DNA from: Pachypanchax playfairii
Taxonomy: Eukaryota; Chordata; Actinopteri; Cyprinodontiformes; Aplocheilidae
Assembly: GCA_006937955.1 (NCBI GenBank)
Contig: SSNP01000041.1
Span: 3,114,897 to 3,178,896, forward strand
Length of the DNA stretch: 64,000 bases
Direction: 5' to 3'
Shown here: positions 11,601-25,700 of the stretch, piece after piece
Layout: each line of letters begins with the position of its first letter
Numbering within the stretch: the stretch's first letter is position 1
Notes under the pieces: model-generated
What the model was told of the DNA's origin: nothing
Database searches by the model: none
What the model saw: the letters and a program-made list of their open reading frames with translations, nothing else
Program-made: the position numbers and the translations under genes

Positions 11601-14600
11601 TAAAAAGTCGACACTCGATACACTCCCTGAAGCAGAGGAGAGAAAGTTTAACAAAAATCCTGCTCACACACGTCTTCCTGATACAAAAAGCCCTCAACAG
11701 CACAAGTATGGTTGAAGGTTGTTAACAGACAAAAACTGTGGCATAAAAAATTAAATTAAAATCCTTTAAAAATCAAGAAGGTGACAAAAAACCTTTAAAG
11801 TCCTTTAAAGTTATTACTGTATATAACTTCTACTTGAATTTTATTTGTAGATTTTTTTTGTAGAATATGTATTTTTTTCCATCTATATAATTTTACCAGC
11901 TCAGACATTTCTCCTGTAATTGTATCTCGTCTAATTAACAAGCTGTAACAACCTTTACAGGAGGCGTAGGACTTTCTATGACCATGAAGATTTGCTCGTG
12001 TCTTGTCTGAGTCAGATTCACTTCTTCTCTTCAACATTCAGCTGATAACAGAATTGTAGACTTGCAGCTGATTAAACTCTGAGTCTTCAACTCAAGGGCC
12101 GGAGCCGAGTGTGCACAGAAGGTATTTAACCTCAACCTGATAGAGCTGCAACGTTAACAAGGAAACAGTTTTATTCCTCTGGGTCAGACCTACATGAGGA
12201 CATCAGAAGATAAGACCTGTAGCGAGACAACAGGGCGTGTTCGGTAGTTGGACCTTTTACCTGCGTTACGAAAGGACTAACCCTGATCTGTGAAACAAAG
12301 TGCAGCAGCTTGTATCTGTTTCCCTCCTCTTCCATCTCCATCATCTGTTTACTCACTATCACAAAATTCTTTTAGAATTGTCTGAATGTCAAAAAAAACA
12401 GTTTAGGATAGGAAGCAAAACTAGACCTGCCTTGATGTTTTTAATAAAGAATTTCTATGAAATAATATTTGAACAGATTGTTTCACATTTTGGTCAAACT
12501 TGGGCTGATGTTTTACACCTCAAACTCAGCTGTTGAGGTATTTTTGCTCATTTTTATTGAACATATTCATTGGGAGGTAAATGGCTTGTGCTCGTAAAGC
12601 AACTTTCGAGTCAAAGGACACAAAGATCTTCACATTACAGTCTGTCACCCATATTCACACACACACTCTCACATGTTTGGTGGTGATAAACTACACACAT
12701 GTTGTAGCCACAGCTGTCCTTGGACACACACTGACAGAGTTGAAGCTGCCAGACACCACCGGTCCCTCTGACCACCACCAAACAGGCAGGATGGGTGAAG
12801 TGTCTTGCCCAAGGACACAACGGTAAAGCGATTTAAACTGGTGACCCTCCGGTTACCAGACGACCTGCTCTACTGCTACAGTGTTGTGCAGCTCCAGTTT
12901 ACTGATCATCTGGTCTAATTTTGCTCAACCAAACCTTGTACTTTAGATAGTATATATAATATATCAGATATAATCAAACCTGAGGAGGATTATTCACTTT
13001 TTATCCTTTATTATCAGTGTCTTTGTTGGAAAAACTGGAAGTGAAAAGTCAAAACAAATTGAAAACTGAAGCTTTTGTGTGACCTGATTTTACTGAAAAG
13101 TCTGACGTTAAGATGTGAAAGTCAGAGTTTGTCTTAAAATAAGGTCAGAACTTCTTAAAACATGTTTTCTTGAATTCTTCAATAGCTACGTTTACATGGG
13201 CACATTTAATCGGAATAAACACCCTTAACGGAAAAAAAATACGTCATGTAAACATGTCAATCAGAATGTTTTGATCCGATGCAGCCTGATCAGAATGAAA
13301 TTTCCTTCCGATCGAGAGGGGTGGTTTTGTCCGATCTTCATTCGGATAGACGTGCATGTACACACCCATTCGGAAAGAAAGGGTGAAAAAAGCCCACTGC
13401 GCATGCGTACAACTTCAGCGTGACGTCTTTCCGCTTTTGCAGACCCAAGTAGAAAACATAGCGGGAAGTAAACAGAAGTGGTCTGCTGGTGCAGTCATCC
13501 TGTCATCCTGCTCTCCTCTCCTGTGGTGGAGGAGCAGCAGTAATATGTATTCAGCCTCTAGCTTGGTTAATGCGACCAGTAAAAACCCAAACATAAAGGT
13601 AATCACCTGCAGAAGGTCCATATTGGGGATAACGTGAGTCAGCTGAGCACACGATGGGGCGGGAAAGACGTGCAGAAAGGAGGGAGTTTGTTTACTTTTT
13701 TTCTTCCCCCGGAAAGACAACTCGCTGTGCGCATGCTCAACTCATTTAACCTGATTGAGTACTTGGTGCATGTGTACTCATGGCATGATCAGATCATTTC
13801 AGTTACTGTCCATGTAAACAGGGATTTGGGAATTCAGATCGACCAAGATTTTAATCAGATTGGGGAAATTTGGTGCATGTAAACGTAGCTAGTGTTGCCT
13901 GTCTATATCTATATCATGCCAGGATTTTTGGTGTGACGTGCAACAAATCAGTGGAAGATTTTTAGACATCTTGTGAGCTTTGTGTTCTTGTTACTACTCT
14001 ACTGGCCAATGAGGTTATGTGTTTGGTGGTTTTAATTCATATTTTCTTAAAAAAAAAAAAAAAGTCAAAATCAGCAAACAAATATCACAAAACAGGAACA
14101 AAAACAATATCAGAAATAAATTCACATAGAAACAAACACAACTAGCCATTTCAAAGTTTAGGAAAATTGGGCAGTACATTAGTTTACTTATTTATTATTA
14201 ATATACATGGGAATAGGTCAAATAAGTGAGAGAGGAGGAAAGTTACCTTTTCGTGCCGCAAGCATCGGGACAGGTGGGACATTTTTCACATGTATCTCCA
14301 AAAGCTCCCAACTCAGAGCATCGACAGCGACCACACACGCAGCTTCCTCGCCCACTGCACATCTTCCCATCGTCTGAGACGCAGGACAACGTCTCCGTGG
14401 AGCAGTTACAGTTGTCACCAACATAACCGGCGTGGCATTTACACTCTCCACAGTGACACTCTCCGTGACCTGACAGAGACAGAAGCACACGTCACTGTGG
14501 CCATCAACGCTGTTAAAGCTATTATAGTTAGACACTTGTTACTGGTGTGGCTGGAAGGACACTGTTTAGTAAAATCAATACAAGGATTTAACAAAACAGT

Positions 14601-16747
14601 GAGATGAAGTAAGAAGCAGTGAAACGGCTTGTTTCCAGTTTATATCCTAGAATCTTTATACTTTGGTTCTTATTTAACCTGAACCATCAACAACTGGGCT
14701 GTTTTCTGGGTTAAATTATTGTGTTTTACCGTGGTCCACGCAGCAGAAACAGAGAAGGTTAAAGAATGACCACAGATAACTACCCTGCAGCAGCGGAAAT
14801 TTAAATCCAAATCCACATCTATTCGCAATAAAAAACAAACTGCCTCTTCTGGACCACAATCCTTAACTCTGTATCTGAAGTGGTTTAAAGTGAACAACAT
14901 AAGGGCTCTCTGCTCTTCACTGCAGGCCACTCTGAGACAACACAATCCTTTATGAAGAGACAACAACACTCACAATCAAACAAGTATTGCTGTCAAGCTT
15001 ATTGACCCTCCACAAAGACCCTTTTATTGAAGTGCTATCACAGCTGGATAAGCTGGCGGAGGAGGGAGGTGGACTTTATCATTACATGCTGAAAAAGAGT
15101 CAAAGAATTTGACATCAGATAAAGAGCAGGGCGACACCAGTGCTGTTAGAATCGTGTGCTACACGTGCAAACTCCGAAAACCCTCCTTACATGTTCCGTT
15201 AGATCCAGAGAGGGCAGAGTTATGATCCGAGGAAGGAGTGACACCTCTGTAGGAACTGGGTTAGATTAAATCATAGTTTAGGAGTGGCTGCTGCTTCTGT
15301 CCAACAAAGTTTCAGGACAGTAAGAAAATAAAAAACCACCTACTTAACACAGTGTGAACGAAAGACTGATTCAATCCAGATCCTGACAAAGGGAAGCCTG
15401 ATCCTCAACTGAGTGGTCAGTCTCGTCTGGAATCACAGACATGTTGTAAACTTACAAACACATCTTTATATTTCAGAACATGCCGCAGACTGAAGGAACT
15501 AAAGCTAATAAAATCAATCGTCTTTTTCCTTAGGCTGTCGTCTGAAACACCACTCCCTAGTTATTTAGGGTTGCCATGATGAGAGGGATGTCATTGACTC
15601 GACACCAGAGCTGGCAACATGTCCTTAAATGACTGTTTGGGTTTAAGAGGGTGATTTTTTTTCTCTCCTGTAAGCGTGAGGAGGATAAAAGAAGTGCAAA
15701 CGCAGCTGCTCTCGCGTGGCCTTATTATTCAACAAGTTGCTACTAGCTTTGAGTCCATAAACACTTTGCAGTGCAATTAGATTTATGGGGGAGGGGTGTT
15801 ATACATGTTAGTCTGTTTTACAGCCTCTAACTTCTCCTTTTGGTCCCATTTACAACTTTCTGTTCTTCTTCAGCTCAGTTTTTAATGACACATGCGAAAA
15901 CTCCATGGTAACTTGGTTAGACACCCACAGACTGGGATTTAAAAACAACAACAAAAAACTCTGATTCTCCATTCTGAGAAAATGATCTCTAATTCATGGC
16001 AAACACAAAATACAAGAAGAGATCATTTAAAACAAAAAGTAAAATATGTCACTTCCTCTTTGGATCAACAGTTTGCTTATATCTAATGTTTTAGTTTAAG
16101 TTACAGTTTTAATAACCTCTACAATACTCAAGCTTATTAAAGAGTCAATTTCATACAAATTTCAGGACTTTGTGGTTATTTCTTAAGTATTAACCAGTAA
16201 TATGAAACATTTTATATCTAAAAAAACGTCAGGAAACACTGATTAACAGACCTTTCAATCTGTCTGCATTAACATTCGGGTGGTTCCGGCTCCTTCCGTC
16301 AGGCCTCGAGCAGCAGCTCGTTTATATTCATTATGCTAATTTGCTGGACTCTGATTGGCTAACAAACTAGCCTATGAGAGCAAGGTATACAGTTTCCTGC
16401 ACCACTGTGCATGGCAACATCAGACATCGTGTCTTCCTGTTTGCTACGTCTTATGCTAACAGCTTTTAGCCAGCAGCATGCTAGGTGTGGTTTCAACTGC
16501 TGGAGCTAACGAATATAAACAAACAAAGGAGTTGTGACGAAACAAGTACAGGCCGTTCGGACTTGGGAGAACTCGGGTTTTATCACCACCTGTGTAGTTT
16601 GAGAGATTAAAACTGAAAGAGAAGTTGTTGACCTGTTTTCACACCCACTATGAAGGTAAGAACACCTGTGGAGCTAAAATATTCAACAGAAACCTCAGAA
16701 AAACTGTTTTTAATGGAAGGGATTCTTTAAAAGATACACACTAACAT

Positions 16748-16778
<31 letters not shown>

Positions 16779-19700
16779 AACATATTGCATGTGCATGTGT
16801 GTGTTATGTTCAGTGCTTTCAAACAGTGGGGGACAACAATGAAGGAACACTTCATCAGACAAAGTAGGACAGAAGGACATGTTTAATAATATAACAATAC
16901 ACATGCATCTCCAGTGGTTGGGGGGGGGGGTAGTTAATGTACAGGCACACCAGAGTCTAATGGGGAGGAGCTTATGAGTGTCACAATAGTAGATATTCAC
17001 TCTGTATGAAAGGGTTAAAGTCAGTGACTCAGTGTGGGTTTTGGAATGACCCGGTACCGTCACTACGGCAACACAACAGCAGCCAAGCCCAGATTAGCTA
17101 AATATTTGAGAAGTGACCATTATGTCCATCATCTGAGTTGCTGTGGTCTAAAAAAAAACATGTTCAGGTCTCTCACACCCGAGATCTTTAACTTGAAACT
17201 TTCTATTTCAGTCTGGCCACCAAGATGATGGAGGAATCACACCGATGCTTTCAGCTTCCGACTGCTGGCACTTTATGTCTAAATAATACATCTGAGGACA
17301 CGAGTAGCTGTCAGGCTTCTGCAACTCGGAGGCTCTTCGTTTCTAAAAAGAGTCTTAGAGATGAATCTATGACATCATGGTTTTCACACGAGTGGTAAAA
17401 AGTGAATGTTGTGTTTCAAATAGTTTTTATTTTGCTTCAGGATGTTAAATACTGTTTGTGTGTTGTTCCAATGTAAACGGCACCTTTTACCAAAAACCAG
17501 CGTTCAAAGGAAAAGATCGATTAGATGTTCTGTGGACTGGCAAGAATATCTCAAAATATTTAAAAAAAAACCCCAAAAACTTCAAACTACTTCATGAAAC
17601 AAGGATCAGCAAAAACTTTAAAAAGCTGGTACTGAATCTGAAGCGTGACACAGGGAGCAGCGCGGTTTGAAGATGCTCATTTACCTTCAAGTCTGGATGC
17701 TGTGACATGAAACAGAATCTCCTCAACAGCCCATGTTCAAATTTTACAATAAGATGTTAAATCAGTAAAACCCTGAAAATTTAATGGGGAAAAAGGTAAT
17801 AAATTAAAGCGCACAAGTAAATAAACAAAATATCTGAAATGAGAAAATGGAGTTTGGTGGACAAATAAGAGTAATAATCTCAGTTAAACTAAGATTCTGT
17901 GGTTCTAGATTTTCCACATCATGCTACTGTTTATTTTAAATGTTCTTTACAAATTTAACACCCAGTAGGAAACATTTGATTTCCTTTAATAACGTGTTCT
18001 GATATTTAAAACCTTAAAATGAAAAGAGGACGTATTTGTTTTCAAAAACATAATACACTCTTACTTTTTAGTAAATTAAATAGGAATAAATATCTTGATA
18101 AACTGAAGCTCTAGATGAAAAGTTAAACTAAACCCATTGGGGTGTGATGATTCGTGCTGCTGCAAAAACCCCAAAAAGAGACGTGACAAACAAGTTAGAG
18201 ACTCAAGCGGTCAGTTAACATTAAATGTAAAATCATTTCCAAAAAGGTACATTTTTACACAAAGAAATATGTTTAAAAGTATATGAATGTCACAGATTCC
18301 AAACGGTTCCTTTGAAAATATCCAAACATGTAAACCTGTCACCTTTCAGGTGTCCACGTTAAACAGGAAGAACACGCAGATTTTAACACCTGGATAAGAT
18401 AAAATGTTTGAGAGGATGTTTATCTAAACTTTAGAAACACCTAAATACTTCATACACAGTTAAAATTACAGTGTTAATTTAACTCTTTTTTTTTAGTCTA
18501 TTTAAATCCGTGAGAGTAAATTCCTCAAAGGAGTTAGTGTTAATTTGGGTAGTTACATTTAAGCAACTCTGTCAAGTGTTGAATTTAAAATTAACTCTAA
18601 ACAGCGCTAAAGCAGAGCCGGGCAGGGGGCGGAGCCAATGACAGGGTCTGAGTTTTACCCACAATGCACTTGGAGACTAAACCTGCAATTTGCGCATCAT
18701 AAAGCTCCATGTGAGAGTGAAAATAAAGCCGGTCATGCAGCGCAACGTTTTATTCAATATTTAACACCTTCTACATCATTACAATCAGTCTGTTTTTTAA
18801 ATCTTTCAGCAACCGTGACTCAAACTGACTGAAGTAACCTAATACAAGCTGCCTAATGTACATTACTATAAATTGTGCTTGGACTTTGTACTTCTCTGAG
18901 CACAAGTTGTGAAGAGGAACTTCACCTGCTTCTCTCATCTGTAGTAGAGACCCGCCCATGTTTCTACCACAGTGTATTAAACACTTTCATATGTAAAAGA
19001 TCAATGACAATGTTGTCCGTTACAAAAGTAGTCCTTAACTCTATCTGGAGTTAAACAGGCAACGCTAATAGTGCTAACTTTTAACTCTATGTTCAAGTGT
19101 TAAAAACATCAACACTGATGAGTGTTTCTAAGAGTTACATTTTAACTACAGACAGGGTTAAAAGAAACTCCATCTCAGTGTTAAAACAACACTTTCAAAA
19201 GTGTTTTGACACTTTGTGGTGTGGACTCATATAGACACTCTGAAAGTGTTGAATTTAACTCCACTAGAGTTAAATCAACCCTGTAGAATTTGCTGTGTAG
19301 TGTTATGATTATAGTACCGAGAATGTAGTTTGTATAATACTTTAGAAGTGTTAGAGGAATTAAACACTAATCACAGAAGAGGATTACTGTCCCACCTTTA
19401 CAAATGAAGGCAAACATCTGCAGATTATGTAAAAATGAATTAAGCTGTTTGATGTTATTCAAATAAAATAATCTAGCACAGCAAAGATTAAGAACTATCT
19501 TCTGTAGATGAAAAGACTGAACATGATCTACAGAACAAACAAATATCTCGCAGCACATGTGACACATCTTGTTCTGCGTGGAGACTTCAGATGAGAGTCT
19601 TTATCCGATTAAAAAAGCTGGAGGTCATCGCGCTGAACTCAGTAACTCACATCAGGAATGCAGTGCGTGTCTGATGTGATGTGGCAGCTCACAGAGTATC

Positions 19701-22700
19701 TAGATGTTCGGCCTAAATGTTCCCACTGCTGATGAGAAGCAAGAAGCACGCCGACTTCCTGCAGTTGAGGTCAAAGGGCTGCCTCTGTCCCAGCGGCTGT
19801 GGCCTGTTTGTGTGTGTATGGAAAGAAAACATGGGGCTGCAACCTCCAACATCTACAGTTACACTCTGAATTTTGGAGCATTACTCTGCTCTTGGGAAAA
19901 ATCTTGCAAAATATTTGAAATGTTTGTGGTGGTATGAAGTTTGCCAGAGTGACATGAATCATTTGGAAAAAAGGAAAACTAACAAGGAAGTAGTCTGTCA
20001 GAGGGATAGGTTTTCTCTGGAAAATACTATGCAACGTATTAACACTAACTGGCCATTTTATTAGGTACACCTGTTTACATCAAACACAAATAGGTAATCA
20101 GCCAGTGACAGAGCTGCAACTCAATGTATTTACATAGATGTGCTGAAGACGACTTGCTGAACTCAAACCGAGCAGAAGATTATGGAAGAAGTGGGATTTA
20201 AATGACTTAAAAAGTTGCTGGTCTGAAGAGGCTGACGGTTTAAGATGACAGAAAGGCAACAGCTGCTCAAATAACCCTCGTTAAAACCAAGACATGTGGA
20301 TCTCTGAACACACAAGGTTTAATCCTGAAGCTGATGGGTTACAGCAGCCGAATGTGGGGTGTATCTGTCAGATTGTTAGAGAAAAGCAACAACGTTACGT
20401 TCACCCAGAGGAGGAAAAATAGAGAGAGTAGGAGATAAGCCTCGGTTACAATGACCCACATGAACACGCTATGAATGAGTTCTGGACAGTTTCCTAATGT
20501 AATTCCTTAACAGAATCCAGCGTTTGCAGCCTGTTCAGAAGTTGATCATCTTGTCCCAGATTTTGTACAAACACACCATGAAAACCTTCTGCGTAGGGCC
20601 ACCGTATGAGTAGCTTAGAACAACACACATTGCTGTATGAACCCAGAGTTCACAGGAACCTTTGTGATCGAGGCTTTACAAGAATTAGGAGGAGTTACGC
20701 TCTTTCTGCAGCATTCGTGCAGCAACTGCCTCCATGTTTGACTCCTGAGTAGAGAACAATATAAACAGCCTGTTGGAGGAGAGTCATAGAGAGAGAGAGC
20801 GAGAGAGACAGAGAGAGATAATACACAGACTATATGGTTATCACTATATGGGGTGTTTTTATGTTTAAAGTTAAACTTGTTCTTTTTAAAGAGTTCTTTG
20901 TTAGAAGAGCTCTGTAACATAAATTTCACATTTGTGGGATAATAACAGTTTTATTCTATTATATTCTTCAATAACATAAAAAAGAATTTTTTTTTGTTTT
21001 TATACAAGTGGTAGGACATTATTGTGATAACAGTGACAGTTGACAAGTGCAGATACATAAAATGACAGCAAGTGAGCACATTTTGCATTCTTCTTTGGTA
21101 TTTAAAAACCCGAGTTTGAACGACCGGTACTTGTTTCGTCACAACTCCTTTGTTCATTTGTATTCGGCAGCTCCTGCAATTGAAACCACGCCTAGCATGC
21201 TGCTGGCTAAAAGCTGTTAGCATAAAGACGTATCAAACCGGAAGAGACTCAGTGCGCTGTTGCCATGCGCAGCCGGGAAGGAAACAGGAAGCCGTGCTCT
21301 CATAGGCTAGTTTGTTAGCCGATCTGAGTCCAGTGAATTCGCATAATGAATATTAATGAATTACAGGCCGAAGCTTCACACAGACAGATTGAAAGGTCTG
21401 TTAATCAGTGTTTCCTGACGTTTTTTAGATATAAAATGTTTCATATTACTGGTTAATACTTAAGAAATAACCACAAAGTCCTGAAATTTGTGTAAAATGG
21501 CATCTTTAAACAAACTAATAACTGCCATCTATAATGTGCTTTAGTCAAATATTCACAGAGATATGACCAAACAGTCGTCCTTCCTGTCCTGTTGGCTAAG
21601 AGAAATCTATTCCAGCGAGAGAAGTGAGCCACTCAACTTCAACCCACTTTCTCATCCATGAGGTGTGTTCCCTTTGAAACCTGATCTCCATCTTACAGTT
21701 ACCACACAAATCATAAATTTGGGCACTAATTACAATATCTAACTTGAAGTGTGTCATTACTGTTTGGGGTAGAAGACAGTGTAGAGCTTGAGAGCTCAGT
21801 GATACTCGGCAAACAGACAAAACTAAAATAACTTAATGACAAGCGGGTGGTGAATGAGTCAAAATGACAGTGTAATTCTCCCGTCGTACACTCGCACCAT
21901 CAACCCTGAACTCCATGAACTCCTCCCAATATGAAAACATGGAAAATATTATGGGGACCATTTCACTAACAGCTAGCTAGATTTCCTTGTTAAAATGTAA
22001 ATTTGTATAGCTTCTCATTTAATGATGGCCTCATATATACCACATGTGGTTCGGATGCTTTTGTTTAACTTCTCATCAACAAAGTAAACAATTTGAGTTT
22101 TCAGCATTAAATTCAGAACAAGTTAACTGGACAATCAACATCCCCTGTCCCTGACCCAGAGAGACACTCTAAAACACAACAGCAGGCATTTAAATGGCAG
22201 CCAGACAGACAGAACAATACCAACAGAAAACACCTAATTACACACTCAGCTCATGGGATGAGATTAAAGTTCAGTCAGAGGCTCAGACAGGCCTCCGATC
22301 CCACGTCTGATTCTGTGCCTAAATAAAAAAATGTGAAGAACAATGAGCAGAAGCTGCTCTGGGTAGAACGAGGATCTTCTTCTGACAAGCCAAGTCTCAG
22401 ATTTTACAAGCGCTCGGGGGACGAATGTAGTTTTGAGAAAATACTTCACCTACAAATCAAGATAAATTTGTTGCCATCTGAAAACCCCAGCTCAAAGAAA
22501 GTGAAAAACAGAAGTGATGCTTGCAACACAGATGGAAGAATAAAAACAAACAGCAGAGGAAACCTGAGAATAAGTCTGGAGGGACGGCAGCTTCTATAAA
22601 TACTGGCTGTCTGTGGGCAGCTAAACTGCTGATGAGGCAAAGATACATTTCCACAGTTTAGAGAAAAAAGAAAACTCCATCACAACAAATGCTTCAGGAT

Positions 22701-25700
22701 CACCTGTGGACTCAGCTACAGTCTATATCCTGACACTTTGTCTTTTTAATCACTAATCTTTCCTTTTTTTCAAATATAAGATGGAGACAAAACACTGACT
22801 CTGTCTCTGAACTCTGAAATCTGGAGTAAAAGTCAGACAAAGAGGAACTACATTTAAAAAAAGAACATGTCATGAATATAAAGACATATAATAAACACAA
22901 TTTTCAAACTGGTTTTACAAAATACAGATATTATAATATTTTTTCCTTGTTCAATAAAGAAAAACAAGTAGAAATTTGGGGGCTTGTCAACATGCAATTT
23001 GGTAAATCCTAGTCTTTGTTTTGGGGTATTTCTGTCAGTAACTGAGCCCATGATGGTTCAAAATACAACTGATGGTGAGATCAGAGTGAGATTAGTTCCT
23101 TGACCTTGAGGTTCCACTTCAGAATGAATCGTTTGGGTGATATATATTTTTTTTTTTACCATCTGCAATTTTCTTCTGATCATTTTTTTACTTGAACTCA
23201 CGTCCTCAGAGGTCGTCCTGCTACAGTTAACTGGACCTTACATGTTTAAATAATATTGTCATGAAGCTGCTTGCAGATGGTCTAGTCTAGTTAACATGGA
23301 GATCTAAATTCTTCTCTCTAAGCTCCTCAGACACCTCTCACCTTTCTTTTCTCTGGTTCATGTTATGGTGGTGCACACAGGAAGGTGTTAGGGTGTCAGT
23401 AAATGTGTCCACAACTGAAGCTACATATTAAAGAGGCCATTTCATACAAATTTCAGGACTTTGTGGTTGTTTCTTAAGTATTAACCAGTAATATAAAAAA
23501 TGTTATACCTAAAAAACGTCAGGACACACTGATAAACAGACCTTTCAACCTGTCTGCGTTCAAATTCGGGTGGTTCCGTCAGGCTTCGAGCATCAGCTCG
23601 TTCATATTTATTCAAATTTGCTGGACTCTGATTGGCTAACAAACTAGCCTATGAGAGCAAGGTATACTGTTTCCTGCCCCGCTGCGCATGGCAACGTCAG
23701 ACGTCGTGTCTTCCTGTTTGCTACGTTATGCTAACAGCTTTTAGCCAGCAGCATGCTAGGTGTGGTTTCAACTGCAGGAGCTGATGAATACTAACAAACA
23801 AATGAGTTGTAATGAAACAGATACAGGCCGTTCAGACTCGGGAGAACTCGGGTTTTATCACCACCTGCGTAGTTTGAGAGATTAAAACTGAAAGAGAAGT
23901 TGTTGACCTGTTTTCACCCACTATGAAGGTAAGAACACCTGTGGAGCTAAAATATTCAACAGAAACCTCAGAAAAACCGTTTTTAATGGAAGGGCCTCTT
24001 TAACATATGATTCAAACTGGTAACGTCCTACAACAACATGTGACTCCGCTAATAAAACTGGAATGATGGTGTAACAGCAGCGTTAACCAGCTCAGCACTG
24101 TAACTACTTTTGTTGCTCAGAGGAAAATCAGCAATTGATAAACTTCAGCTCCCTCATTCGCGTCAGTCGAGTCAGAAATAGACACAGGAACGGAACACAG
24201 AACCAAACATAAACAAACTATAATCCACCCCCCCATCCCGGGTTACTTCCAGCTGTGCATAAACAAACCTCAATGAACTGCAGCAACATCGTTAAGAAGA
24301 ATGGGCCAAACTTCCTCACAACAATCTAAGACTGATCAGGTTAAACAGACAATTATTACTGTCCAATTTAGGCCAAATGTCCTTCAAGATCCACCCTCTC
24401 GTAGTTTGAAACATAAAATTTTATTAAAGGGAAAAACAATCTTACAACATCCCATTTAGAAGAAAGTAATAATAGCCATAAAGTTCTTTATGAGTCCCTG
24501 CTGACTGTGATGTCAATCTGTTTTAAGGCATGGGGACTGAAGTTAGTAATTTACAGCCTCTGTCATGACAATAGATTATTGTGACATTGTGTTATCAAAA
24601 CTCACAAACAAATTGCTCAATTAAACCATTTAGTATTCCTTTAAGAGCAGACCTATGAATTACTTTATTAAGAGACTCGTTTCAAGCTGAGGTGTCCCAC
24701 TTTAAAGAGCTGTTAAAACAATACACACAAACTTGACTGTGGGTAATTCTGTGTTTCTGTGGTGGAGAAACAACTCAAACAATGTGAGCTGTTAAAATGT
24801 GCAGGCTGAGACAAGCATGTTGTGTAGCACCAAACCCAGTTCATCATTACAAACAAGCACCAAATTCCAGCTTTGTTTTGTAAAAAAAAAACCTAAAATG
24901 ACATCGTGGTCATTTTGTGTGAATAGATAAGAATTCCATAGAATTAAATGCACTTTATAAAGACATAAGCAACAGTTTAGAGAAACAATTATTGTTACTT
25001 ATAAATATCAGAAGGGTTACAATGTCCTTTCCAAACTATTTTGATTTATTCTTTCTATACAGACAAAAATGGAAAACATTTAAGTCAGCTCCTAATCTTT
25101 CTATGAGCGAAGGTCCATGTAAATTCAACTGAAACCAGAACGCTCAGAGAAACTGCAGCATAACAAGATCTTCAACTCAACAGGCTTCAGTTAGAACGTT
25201 AGTCTTAAAGTTTGTGAAAATTAAGAAAAGATGGTGCACATCACATTTAAAGATGCCGGGCAAGAGAAACTTGTACTGAGATTAAAAAATTAAAGCTTGC
25301 ACACTGCCTGAAGTCTGTTCTGTTGTTCAGATTCACCAGACATCCCTCCACCAGAATGAATGGATGTTCTTAGTTGGTAGAACGATTAATCTGGGTAATT
25401 TCAATAACATGCGAACTGGTTATGCTGTCTGTACATCAAAGTTTGTGACAGTACAATAAAAAAGGCTGAACGAGTATGACTTGTTTGGCAGTTTTGACAG
25501 TAGACGGCCTCGCCTACTACCCCTAAATAGAATATGACAGCAAAATTAGGTTTGGCAAAGCGGCATCTGAATGAATCGTGTTGAAGCAACATCCTTTGGA
25601 CAGGTGACACCAAAGTAGAGATTTTTTTATGTTGTTAATTATGATAAAACACCTCATGCCAAGCAGAGGGGTGGAGGGATGTTGAGTTACACTTGCTTTG

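Noticed and set aside
13356..13720. Protein-coding genes in the paired frames at 13356-13720 and 40406-40791
   Set aside because: Both lie wholly inside the duplicated TIR elements, so they belong to the repeat and not to a host gene.
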